Source of the DNA: Chitinophaga sp. GbtcB8 | Lineage (GTDB): Bacteria; Bacteroidota; Bacteroidia; Chitinophagales; Chitinophagaceae | DNA: 64,000 nt | NCBI RefSeq assembly: GCF_019091455.1 | Contig: NZ_JAGXJN010000022.1 | Span: 1-64,000 of the forward strand | Direction: 5' to 3' | In this document: positions 33,212-41,345 of the stretch, one piece after another | How the letters are laid out: each line of letters begins with the position of its first letter | How positions within the stretch are numbered: the first letter of the stretch is position 1 | Translations under genes and position numbers: made by a program | The notes under the pieces: model-generated | What the model saw: the letters and a program-made list of their open reading frames with translations, nothing else | The model's database searches: none | What the model was told of the DNA's origin: nothing

Positions 33212-33973
33212 ATGAAACAACTCCTGCTTACGGGTTGTGCCCTGCTGTTACTGTTGCAGGTACACGCACAAAACCCCCGTTTCCGCGTACTGGCCATTGC
33301 AGAAAATGGCGGGCATCATATTGCTTATTCCAAAGCTGCGCGGGTATGGTTAGATCAGCTGGCGGCAGATAGCAGCTTTGCCATTGACTACATACAGAAC
33401 ACGGATAGTATTGATGCGGCCTATCTGAAAAAATACCAGCTTTTCATTCAGCTGGATTATCCGCCCTATGCCTGGAAAGAAAAAGCGGTAAAGGCTTTTG
33501 AGCAATACATTAACACGGGGCAGGGAGGATGGATCGGTTTTCACCATGCTACGTTATTAGGCGAGTTTGACGGTTATCCTATGTGGCAGTGGTTTTACCG
33601 TTTTATGGGCAGCATCCGTTTTAAGGATTATATTCCTGATTTTGCAGATGGCACCGTGCTGGTAGAAGATAGCCCTCACCCGGTAATGAAAGGGATACCG
33701 GCGTCTTTTTTAATTGAGAAGGAAGAATGGTATACCTATGATAAAAGCCCCCGGTCCAATGTGCATGTAATTGCCAGTGTAAATGAAGGTACATATAAAC
33801 CTGCATCTGCTAAAAAAATGGGCGATCACCCCGTGATCTGGACCAATCCGCATTACAAGGCCCGCAATGTATATATTTTTATGGGGCATGCGCCGGAGCT
33901 GTTTAATAACGTAAACTACACTACGCTTTTCCGTAACGCTATTTTCTATTGCAGTGAAAAAGTAAAAAAGTAA
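33212..33973 (+). CDS. ThuA domain-containing exported protein
   Basis: A 253-residue protein with a signal peptide (MKQLLLTGCALLLLLQVHAQ). The ThuA-like glutamine-amidotransferase fold follows: FRVLAIAENGGHHIAYSKAA, YQLFIQLDYPPYAWKE, TGQGGWIGFHHATLLGEFDG, DSPHPVMKGIPASFLIEKEE and GDHPVIWTNPHYKARNVYIF with GHAPEL. ThuA proteins were first linked to trehalose utilisation through keto-sugars, but their biochemistry is poorly defined. A second, divergent copy is at 45796. It is followed by a REP-like repeat and a bidirectional terminator. The malQ-treZ-treY genes begin 1.3 kb away. Confidence 0.87.
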   Translation: MKQLLLTGCALLLLLQVHAQNPRFRVLAIAENGGHHIAYSKAARVWLDQLAADSSFAIDYIQNTDSIDAAYLKKYQLFIQLDYPPYAWKEKAVKAFEQYINTGQGGWIGFHHATLLGEFDGYPMWQWFYRFMGSIRFKDYIPDFADGTVLVEDSPHPVMKGIPASFLIEKEEWYTYDKSPRSNVHVIASVNEGTYKPASAKKMGDHPVIWTNPHYKARNVYIFMGHAPELFNNVNYTTLFRNAIFYCSEKVKK

Positions 33974-34023
33974 GAGTTAAAAAATTGGAGGCATGCGGTG
34001 CTATTGAATGAATACAATTCAAT

Positions 34024-34083
34024 GCAGGAGTTTGCTTCGTCGCTCTTACCGCTTTTGCCGCCCTGCTCCTCGCAATGACGCCC
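34024..34083 (-). repeat. REP-like repeat, copy 1 (GTCATTGCGAGGAGC family)
   Basis: On the minus strand it begins GCGTCATTGCGAGGAGC, contains GCGACGAAGC and ends near CTCCTGCATT. The same blocks, in the same order and the opposite orientation, occur at 44653-44727. Sequences of this type (CGTCATTGCGAGGA...GCAATGACG) are scattered in many bacterial genomes. It lies after the ThuA gene. Confidence 0.7.
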
Positions 34084-34140
34084 ATATTGGTTACTGTCAT
34101 ATACATGCAGTGCTACCAACCAATTTTTACTTTTTTACTT

Positions 34141-34188
34141 TTTCCATATAAAAAGGGGCTGGTAAAACAGCCCCTTTTTATATGGAAA
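34141..34188. terminator. Bidirectional terminator between ThuA and GH16 genes
   Basis: Two perfect 21-base arms (34141-34161 and 34168-34188), with a GGGGCTG/CAGCCCC core, A- and T-runs on both sides and a GTAAAA loop. It serves both convergent genes. Confidence 0.88.
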
Positions 34189-34216
34189 CTATGCCCGTCT
34201 TATCAGCCGTAATCGA

Positions 34217-35014
34217 TTACAGCGGTCTGTAAATAAATTGGTGGATGATCAGTTCCACTTCCTGCCCGTTGGAAGGGGCCTGGTGCCCGAACAGCCACAG
34301 GTTCATATGTACCGGTAAAGCAAGGGTGCTAACCGGGAAACCCGCAGGCGTGGTCCAGGGGAAAAAAGAGTTGTTGATATCTTCCGTATGGCCGTGATAG
34401 CCCCGGTAAGAAACTGCGCTGCTGGTGCGGTAAAATGTATGCGTGGTATACGTACCGTTCAGCGCCAGCTCAAACTCGTGGTGTGCATTGGAGTCCGGAT
34501 CGCCGCTGGAAGGGTACACGGTGTAGTTGTAATTGGGCCAGGCATTGTTACCCCAGCGTGCAAATTCAATATCTACTTCATGATGGCCATCGTCGCCCGC
34601 TTTGTAGTTAAACAAGCCGAACACAATGTTTTTGTCCAGCTGGTCTACACGGCCTTCAATTTTCCAAACATAAGTACCGTAACCAAAACTTTGCTGCGAT
34701 GTAACTTCAGCGCAGTACCAGCGGCCGGTGGCCGCATCCTTGCGGATCTTCATGTGCAGGTGGCCGCTGGCATCTACCCAAACGTTACTGGTACTGCTGC
34801 TCCAGTAATTATCATCGGGGCCGCTGGTGCCTGCTTCATCGCGTACCGTCCAGTTAATACCGCTAAAGCTGATGGTTCTTTCAGCGAGGGCATGTACCGG
34901 CGCTGCTGTTTTAGTGTTCGTTGCTGTATCCGGTTTTTCAGTCGTCAGATCATTGTTTTTACTACAGCTTGCCAGGGTTGCCAGGGTAACGGCAAGAATA
35001 AAGGCTCTATGCAT
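34217..35014 (-). CDS. Glycoside hydrolase family 16-like lipoprotein
   Basis: A 265-residue protein with a lipoprotein signal (MHRAFILAVTLATLASCSKN, lipobox LASC), a Thr/Ala-rich linker to about residue 45, then a concanavalin-like beta-sandwich. The GH16 active-site motif is present as HHEVDIEFARWG (ExDxE), preceded by FGYGTYVWKIEGRVDQLDKN and followed by VHMNLWLF. GH16 enzymes cut beta-1,3/1,4-glucans and related polymers, but the exact substrate is unclear. It probably faces outward. It is divergent from malQ, with a TTAACGTTAA palindrome 28 bp upstream of its start. Confidence 0.82.
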   Translation of the reverse strand: MHRAFILAVTLATLASCSKNNDLTTEKPDTATNTKTAAPVHALAERTISFSGINWTVRDEAGTSGPDDNYWSSSTSNVWVDASGHLHMKIRKDAATGRWYCAEVTSQQSFGYGTYVWKIEGRVDQLDKNIVFGLFNYKAGDDGHHEVDIEFARWGNNAWPNYNYTVYPSSGDPDSNAHHEFELALNGTYTTHTFYRTSSAVSYRGYHGHTEDINNSFFPWTTPAGFPVSTLALPVHMNLWLFGHQAPSNGQEVELIIHQFIYRPL

Positions 35015-35042
35015 AGGATTAAGTTTTAAAAATAAATAATGG

Positions 35043-35052
35043 TTAACGTTAA
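35043..35052. promoter_or_regulatory. Palindrome TTAACGTTAA in the GH16/malQ divergent region
   Basis: A perfect 10-base palindrome 28 bases upstream of the GH16 start. A central CG step is typical of LacI-type operators, but no LacI gene is present here. It is a candidate operator only. Confidence 0.3.
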
Positions 35053-35228
35053 TTGTTCAATAGCTCAGACGGGCATAGGTCGGCAACAAAGTATTTCATT
35101 TATCTAACAAATTATAGCACACTAAAAATATTCCTCAATCAGTGCATTTTTATCTACACCTTTATCGGTATAAACAGCAGCAGATACCTGCATTTCCTTC
35201 TTTTCAGTTAGGCATTGGTTTTGAACCC

Positions 35229-35240
35229 TTAGTGCACTAA
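35229..35240. promoter_or_regulatory. Palindrome TTAGTGCACTAA before malQ
   Basis: A perfect 12-base palindrome, 20 bases upstream of the malQ GTG start. A sugar-responsive operator is plausible for the malQ-treZ-treY operon. No regulator gene lies next to it. Confidence 0.4.
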
Positions 35241-35260
35241 CAGACACATGTAACACTATC

Positions 35261-36760
35261 GTGAGAAAGGCAGGAATCTTAATGCACATCACTTCTTTAC
35301 CAGGCCCCTTTGGCATTGGCGATCTTGGACCTGCTGCCAGGGATTTTGCAGACCAGCTGTACCGTAGCGGTCAACAGATCTGGCAGCTGCTGCCTTTAAG
35401 CCCTGCATCGGCCGGCGCAGGTTATTCCCCTTACAGCGCATCCTCCGCCATGGCAGGCAATATTATGCTGATAAGCCCGGAACTATTGGCTGCCGATGGT
35501 TTGCTGGATAAAAGCTCGCTGCGATCCTTTCATTTGCCCGCTAATAATATGGTTGATTTTGAAAGCGCATATGCTAATAAATCCCGGTTGCTGGAGCTGG
35601 CCTATGAAAACTATTGTAAAGGAAAATTCAGCGCCATCAAAAAAGCATACCTGGCTTTTTGTAAACAGCATGCATACTGGCTGGATGATTTTGTACGCTA
35701 TCAATCCCTCACGGTTTTGCATAAAGGCCAGCCCTGGTATGAATGGAAAAAGGAATACCGTAATAGTACCAAAACAAATGTGCCGGAGCTGCATGCCTTA
35801 CAGGAAAAAGAAAAGTTCTGGCAGTTCCTGTTCAATAAACAATGGCATGCATTAAAAAGCTATTGTAATGAAAGGCACATTCAATTGCTGGGCGATCTGC
35901 CTTTTTACATCAGCTACAATGCTGCAGACGTGTGGGCTAACCGTAACCTGTTCCTGTTAGATGAAGAGGGCAATATGCAGGGCGTGGCCGGTGTGCCGCC
36001 GGATTATTTTAATGAAGATGGGCAGCTATGGAATATGCCGGTATTTAACTGGGATGTTTTAAAAACACAAAATTATAAATGGTGGGTAAGCCGCATACGC
36101 CGTAACCTGGAATGGTACAACCTTTTACGGTTGGATCATTTCCGTGCATTTGCCAATTACTGGGAAGTGCCGGCCTGCGCGCCAACCGCTGTAGAAGGGG
36201 AGTGGAAGAACGGGCCAGGTGCAGACCTGTTTAATGTTTTGCAAACGGCTTTTCCGGAAATGCCTTTTGTAGCGGAAGACCTGGGCGATATTAATGATGC
36301 AGTACTGCAGCTAAGGGACCAGTTTAAATTGCCCGGCATGAAAGTGCTGCAGTTTGCTTTTGGAGAAGACATGTCCCTTTCCCCGCATATACCGCATGAT
36401 CATTCACCCAACTTTTTTGTGTACACCGGTACGCATGATAATAATACCAGCCGCGGATGGTTCAGGCAGGATGCTGCCCCCGCGGACATTGAGCGGCTGT
36501 GCTTATACACGGGGCAAACCATCACGGAGGAGGAAGTAGCGCAGGTACTGGGCAGAATGGTATATGCCTCCGTAGCGCAGCATGCTGTTTTACCCATGCA
36601 GGATGTATTGGGGCTGGATGAAAAAGCCCGTATGAACACTCCGGCCGTAGCAGGTAATAACTGGAGCTGGCGCATGCTGCCTGGCCAGTTTACCGCCGCT
36701 ATGGCTGCACGTTTGGAAGAATGGACAATTGTTTACAACAGAAAGCAGAGTAATAAATGA
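35261..36760 (+). CDS. malQ: 4-alpha-glucanotransferase (GH77)
   Basis: A 499-residue amylomaltase. Seen: AGILMHITSLPGPFGIGDLG at the N-terminus, QIWQLLPLSPASAGAGYSPY, LLGDLPFYISYNAADVWANR, GVPPDYFNEDGQLWNMPVFN, the nucleophile Asp in LLRLDHFRAFANYW, the acid/base Glu in FVAEDLGDIN and YTGTHDNNTSRGWF. It moves alpha-1,4-glucan segments between chains, producing or recycling maltodextrins in the cytoplasm. The GTG start is supported by the family N-terminus. It overlaps treZ by four bases, so the enzymes are translated together and probably feed trehalose synthesis. Confidence 0.95.
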   Translation: MRKAGILMHITSLPGPFGIGDLGPAARDFADQLYRSGQQIWQLLPLSPASAGAGYSPYSASSAMAGNIMLISPELLAADGLLDKSSLRSFHLPANNMVDFESAYANKSRLLELAYENYCKGKFSAIKKAYLAFCKQHAYWLDDFVRYQSLTVLHKGQPWYEWKKEYRNSTKTNVPELHALQEKEKFWQFLFNKQWHALKSYCNERHIQLLGDLPFYISYNAADVWANRNLFLLDEEGNMQGVAGVPPDYFNEDGQLWNMPVFNWDVLKTQNYKWWVSRIRRNLEWYNLLRLDHFRAFANYWEVPACAPTAVEGEWKNGPGADLFNVLQTAFPEMPFVAEDLGDINDAVLQLRDQFKLPGMKVLQFAFGEDMSLSPHIPHDHSPNFFVYTGTHDNNTSRGWFRQDAAPADIERLCLYTGQTITEEEVAQVLGRMVYASVAQHAVLPMQDVLGLDEKARMNTPAVAGNNWSWRMLPGQFTAAMAARLEEWTIVYNRKQSNK

Positions 36761-38592
36761 CAACGGCAATTTATATACAACCCGGCGCAATACTGAACGC
36801 TAATGGCGCATGCCGTTTTCGTGTATGGGCGCCTTTAAAAAATAAAGTGAGCTTACTGTTACCGGAGCAAAATGTTACGCATGAAATGCAGCAGGATGCA
36901 GATGGATACTGGTCAATAACCCTGCCCAATATTAAAGCAGGCACGCTGTATTATTATGTGCTGGATGATGAAGGCAAAAGGCCCGATCCTGCATCGCGCC
37001 ATCAACCGGAAGGGGTGCATGGCCCATCAGCAGTTACAGACCCCAATGACTTTACTTTTACAGATGATCAGTGGAAAGGTATGGAGCTGGAACAGATGAT
37101 CATTTACGAGCTGCATACCGGTACTTTTAGCCCGGAAGGCACGCTGCAAGGCATTATAGACCGCTTGCCCGCCTTGCAGGAGCTGGGTATTACCACTATT
37201 GAAATTATGCCCCTGGCACAGTTTCCGGGCACGCGCAACTGGGGGTATGACGGCGTGTACCCTTTTGCGTTACAAAATTCCTATGGCAGCATTAACGATC
37301 TTAAAAAACTGGTAGATGCTGCGCATAATATAGGCATAGCCGTTATACTGGATGTGGTATACAACCACCAGGGACCGGAAGGTAATTACTTTAACGACTT
37401 TGGACCTTACTTTACAGATAAGTATAAAACGCCCTGGGGGCAGGCCATTAATTATGATGATGCCTGGAGCGATGGTGTACGTACTTTTTACATTGCCAAC
37501 GCGCTTATGTGGCTGGATGAGTTTCATATAGACGGCCTGCGGCTGGATGCAGTGCATGCCTATTGGGACAGCAGCGCACTGCACTTTGTGCAGGAGCTAA
37601 GCACTGCTGTACATGGGCTGGAACAGCGTTGTGGTAAAAAGAAAATACTCATAGGAGAGCTGGACCTGAACAACCCCCGGTACATTACCCCGGTAGCTAA
37701 CGACGGTTATGGTTTGCATGGGCAGTGGATAGATGAATTTCACCATGCCCTGCATAGCCAGCTTACCGGCGAAACCAATGGTTATTATGAAGATTTTGGT
37801 AAGCTGGATCTGCTGGCCAGGTCTTATGCTGATGCATATGTATATACCGGGCAATACTCCGCACACCGCAAACGCAAATTTGGCCTGGCGCCGGACCACC
37901 TGCCCTACAGCCAGTTTGTGGCCTTTATACAAAACCACGACCAGGAGGGCAACCGCATGCTGGGCGAACGTTTAAGCGCACTGGTGCCTTTTGAAGCATT
38001 GAAATTGTCTGCCGCTGCTTTGTTGTTATCGCCCTTTGTGCCTTTGTTGTTTATGGGCGAGGAGTATGGCGAAAAAAATCCTTTCCCGTTTTTTGCTTCT
38101 TTTGAAGATACTGAGCTGGTAAGCGCTGTGCGCGAAGGCCGTAAAAAAGAGTTTGCCGCTTTTCATGCAGCCGGCGAAGCGCCGGACCCCATGGCCCCCG
38201 AAACATTTGATGCCGCCAAACTAAGCTGGGATACCCAAACACCGGAGAATGCAGCCCTGCTGGCCTGTTACCGCTACCTGATAAGGTTAAGGAAAGAGCG
38301 GCCTGCATTAAAATACCATGAGCGCAACGGCGCCAAAGTACACCCTGTGATCAATGAGCGCCTGCTGGTGCTGGAACGGGAGTACGATGCGCAGGATGCG
38401 TTGCTGATTGTGCTGAACTTCAGTAAGGAGCAGGAAGCTTATCACCCTGCAGGACTTAAAACCTATCATAAATTGTTTGACTCCGCCCACCTGCAATGGA
38501 ACGGCCCCGGCGCAATAGCGCAGGATGAAGTACCGGCGGGTGGCGTAATTACCATACAGCCCTTGTCTGCTATTGTTTATGAAATGAAATGA
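36757..38592 (+). CDS. treZ: Malto-oligosyltrehalose trehalohydrolase
   Basis: A 611-residue GH13 enzyme. The N-terminal beta-sandwich reads CRFRVWAPLKNKVSLLLPE, followed by ELHTGTFSPEGTLQGIIDRL, the catalytic barrel with ILDVVYNHQGPEGNYFNDFG, the nucleophile in FHIDGLRLDAVHAY, ILIGELDLNNPRYI (acid/base region) and AFIQNHDQEGNRMLGERLS. It releases trehalose from maltooligosyl-trehalose made by TreY. Length and order are normal. It overlaps malQ by four bases and precedes treY by six, forming the classical TreY/TreZ route from alpha-glucan to trehalose. Confidence 0.95.
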   Translation: MTTAIYIQPGAILNANGACRFRVWAPLKNKVSLLLPEQNVTHEMQQDADGYWSITLPNIKAGTLYYYVLDDEGKRPDPASRHQPEGVHGPSAVTDPNDFTFTDDQWKGMELEQMIIYELHTGTFSPEGTLQGIIDRLPALQELGITTIEIMPLAQFPGTRNWGYDGVYPFALQNSYGSINDLKKLVDAAHNIGIAVILDVVYNHQGPEGNYFNDFGPYFTDKYKTPWGQAINYDDAWSDGVRTFYIANALMWLDEFHIDGLRLDAVHAYWDSSALHFVQELSTAVHGLEQRCGKKKILIGELDLNNPRYITPVANDGYGLHGQWIDEFHHALHSQLTGETNGYYEDFGKLDLLARSYADAYVYTGQYSAHRKRKFGLAPDHLPYSQFVAFIQNHDQEGNRMLGERLSALVPFEALKLSAAALLLSPFVPLLFMGEEYGEKNPFPFFASFEDTELVSAVREGRKKEFAAFHAAGEAPDPMAPETFDAAKLSWDTQTPENAALLACYRYLIRLRKERPALKYHERNGAKVHPVINERLLVLEREYDAQDALLIVLNFSKEQEAYHPAGLKTYHKLFDSAHLQWNGPGAIAQDEVPAGGVITIQPLSAIVYEMK

Positions 38593-38598
38593 TGAGTT

Positions 38599-41265
38599 AT
38601 GAAGCATGATGTATTTACCCCCGTCTCTACTTACCGTTTACAGTTCAACGGTGAGTTTACGTTTAAAGACCTGGAGCAGCATATAGATTATTTACATGAG
38701 CTGGGTGTTACCACCATTTATGCATCGCCCATTTTTGAAGCGGCGCCCGGCAGCATGCACGGTTATGATGTTACTAACCCGCATGCCATTAGCCCCGCCA
38801 TTGGCACTATTGAGCAGCTGCACAGCATACAGCGGCAGCTGCAGGAAAAGGGCATGAACTGGATCCAGGACATTGTACCCAACCACATGGCCCTGCACCC
38901 TGCCAACAGCCGTTTGATGGATGTACTGGAAAGGGGGCCTAACTCACCTTACTATAACTATTTTGATATTGACTGGGCACACCCGGATACAACGTTAACG
39001 GGTAAGCTGATGCTGCCTTTCCTGGGACAGCCGCTGCCCGCCATCCTGGAAGCCGGGGAAATAAAACTCCTGTTCTCGCCGCAAGGCTGGCAGGTACAGT
39101 ACGGGGAGCTGGCCTTTCCTTTATCGGCGCCGGCCTATGAAGTGCTGTTAAATGCGCTGCCGCAGGAAGATGCTGCCACGCAGGAATGGCTGCAGGCTTT
39201 ACAAAGAGGCATTGAAAAACCACATACGGTAAAGGAGTGGGAGGAACAAAAAGCATCGCTGTTTGCACGTGCAAATGAAACGCGCCTGCAGCAGCTTACA
39301 GACCAGGTGAATGAAGATGCTGTATTACTGGCCGCTTTACTGGATCAGCAATACTACCTGTTCACCTTTTGGCAGGAGGCAGAAACGCGGATCAATTACC
39401 GCCGCTTTTTTACAGTGAATGGGCTGATAGCCCTGCGTATGGAAGATCCGGAGGTATTTGATGAATACCATACCTTTTTACATGAAATGTATAAGCAGGG
39501 ATTAATACAGGGCCTGCGCATTGATCATATTGACGGGCTGCGGAATCCCGGTGAATACATACGCCGCCTGCGGGAGCTGTTTGGTGCGCGCTGTTACATT
39601 ATTGCAGAAAAAATACTGGCCGGTAATGAAACCATGCCACGGGAGTGGCTGCTGCAGGGCAGCACCGGTTATGAGTTCCTGGGCGATGTAAGCCAGCTGC
39701 TCACCGATCAGCAAGGCTTTGAAAAAATTGCACGTAACTACCGCAGCCAGTTCCCTGACCTGGCTAAGTATGATAAGCTGGTGATCAAAAAAAAGCAGCT
39801 GATACTGGAAACACAGATGGAAGGAGAGTGGGATAACCTGGTGCGGTATTGTTATACCCTGGGCCTGGCCGACATTCGTGTGAATGAAAAACAATTGAAA
39901 AAAGCATTGGGCCTGCTGATGATACACCTGCCGGTGTACCGCATTTACCCGGAGCAATGGCCGCTGAGCACCCGCAGCCTTTCTCTGCTGGAATATGCCA
40001 TGGACGGCGCTTTGCGCAGTGATCCGGAGCTTACTAAAATGCTGGAGCTCATACGCTCCTGGTGGCAGCTGGATAAAAGGAGCGAGCAGGGTATTAAGTT
40101 CCTGCAACGCATGATGCAGTTTACCGGCCCGCTCACCGCCAAAGGCGTGGAAGACACTACCTTTTATGTATACAATGCTTTAATATCCCATAACGAAGTA
40201 GGTGATGCGCCGGAAGGCAGCAAATGTTCGCTGATCCGTTTTCATGAACATGCCGGCAGCCGGCAGCGCTACCATCCGCTATCATTAAATGCTACAGCTA
40301 CCCACGATACCAAAAGAGGAGAGGATGGGCGTATCCGTTTAAACACGCTCACCTTACATCCTAATCAATGGATACAACAGGTGCAGCAATGGCATACCAT
40401 GAACAAACCTTTCAGCGGGGAGGCCGCTGCTTCTGCTATGCCGGATATGAATGATGAATACTTCATTTACCAGTCCGTGCTTTCCGGATTCCCCGCAGAT
40501 GGCGTGGTAACACCGGCGTTTAAGGAAAGATTAACCACCTACATCACGAAAGTATTAAGGGAAGCAAAGGTGCACAGCAACTGGTCAGCGCCTAACGAAG
40601 AATATGAACAGGCCTGCACACGGTTCATGGAAAATTTGTTTGCAGCAGACCATCCGTTCACAGACAGCATGGGCGCTTATTTTGAGAAGATCAATCAGCA
40701 GGCGCAGATCTATTCACTCACTCAAACGCTCATTAAGATCACTGCACCGGGTATACCGGATATATACCAGGGCTGCGAGCTGTGGGACCTGAGCTTTGTA
40801 GACCCTGATAACCGCCGCCCGGTAGATTATGCGCAGCGTAAACAATGGCTGGCCAAGCTGCAGCAGCAGGAAAAAGCCGGTATGGAAAATTTACTGGGCT
40901 TTTTGCATACACACCGCACAGCCGGAATGGAGAAATTGTATGTTACCTGGAAGGCTTTACAGGCAAGGCGTGCACACCCTTCCCTGTTTGCAAAAGGAGA
41001 ATATTTGCCGGTGTATAACCGGGACGATCATTCCGTAATTGCATACGCCCGCAAAGAGCAGGATAAATGGTGCCTGGTAATAGCGCCGCTGATAGCCGCT
41101 ACCCATGCAGGCCGGGAAGAAGAGCCCTTAACGCTGGCCTTACCGGAAGGCGCACCCCTGAAATGGAAACATATATTTACACAGGAAGAAATAACTACAC
41201 CCGACGGGCAGCTGCCTACCGGCATGCTGGAAAAATTTCCCGTGGCATTCCTGGTAAGCGAATAA
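38599..41265 (+). CDS. treY: Malto-oligosyltrehalose synthase
   Basis: An 888-residue GH13 enzyme. It begins STYRLQFNGEFTFKDLEQHI and has YASPIFEAAPGSMHGYDVTN, DIVPNHMALHPANSRLMDVL (family-specific insertion next to the NHM motif), the nucleophile in QGLRIDHIDGLRNPGEY, CYIIAEKILAGNETMPREW, ATHDTKRGEDGRIRLN and KITAPGIPDIYQGCELWDLS. It isomerises the terminal alpha-1,4 bond of a maltodextrin to alpha,alpha-1,1. It is the last gene of malQ-treZ-treY and is followed by a bidirectional terminator shared with glgX. Confidence 0.96.
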   Translation: MKHDVFTPVSTYRLQFNGEFTFKDLEQHIDYLHELGVTTIYASPIFEAAPGSMHGYDVTNPHAISPAIGTIEQLHSIQRQLQEKGMNWIQDIVPNHMALHPANSRLMDVLERGPNSPYYNYFDIDWAHPDTTLTGKLMLPFLGQPLPAILEAGEIKLLFSPQGWQVQYGELAFPLSAPAYEVLLNALPQEDAATQEWLQALQRGIEKPHTVKEWEEQKASLFARANETRLQQLTDQVNEDAVLLAALLDQQYYLFTFWQEAETRINYRRFFTVNGLIALRMEDPEVFDEYHTFLHEMYKQGLIQGLRIDHIDGLRNPGEYIRRLRELFGARCYIIAEKILAGNETMPREWLLQGSTGYEFLGDVSQLLTDQQGFEKIARNYRSQFPDLAKYDKLVIKKKQLILETQMEGEWDNLVRYCYTLGLADIRVNEKQLKKALGLLMIHLPVYRIYPEQWPLSTRSLSLLEYAMDGALRSDPELTKMLELIRSWWQLDKRSEQGIKFLQRMMQFTGPLTAKGVEDTTFYVYNALISHNEVGDAPEGSKCSLIRFHEHAGSRQRYHPLSLNATATHDTKRGEDGRIRLNTLTLHPNQWIQQVQQWHTMNKPFSGEAAASAMPDMNDEYFIYQSVLSGFPADGVVTPAFKERLTTYITKVLREAKVHSNWSAPNEEYEQACTRFMENLFAADHPFTDSMGAYFEKINQQAQIYSLTQTLIKITAPGIPDIYQGCELWDLSFVDPDNRRPVDYAQRKQWLAKLQQQEKAGMENLLGFLHTHRTAGMEKLYVTWKALQARRAHPSLFAKGEYLPVYNRDDHSVIAYARKEQDKWCLVIAPLIAATHAGREEEPLTLALPEGAPLKWKHIFTQEEITTPDGQLPTGMLEKFPVAFLVSE

Positions 41266-41292
41266 GTTTAACACAGCACCCATTATAAAGCA

Positions 41293-41323
41293 AACAAGGC
41301 CGGACAATTGCCCGGCCTTTGTT
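41293..41323. terminator. Bidirectional terminator between treY and glgX
   Basis: AACAAGGCCGG (41293-41303) pairs with CCGGCCTTTGTT (41312-41323) with one bulged base, between two convergent stop codons. Confidence 0.8.
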
Positions 41324-41345
41324 CTATATTAAACATTCACACTAT

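Noticed and set aside
33212..33274. Lipobox (LLTGC) in the first ThuA protein
   Set aside because: The cysteine falls inside the hydrophobic core, and a better signal peptidase I site (VHA-Q) follows, so it is called a secreted protein, not a lipoprotein.
34388..35029. Plus-strand open frame of 213 codons
   Set aside because: It is antisense to the GH16 lipoprotein, which has a signal, lipobox and catalytic motif.
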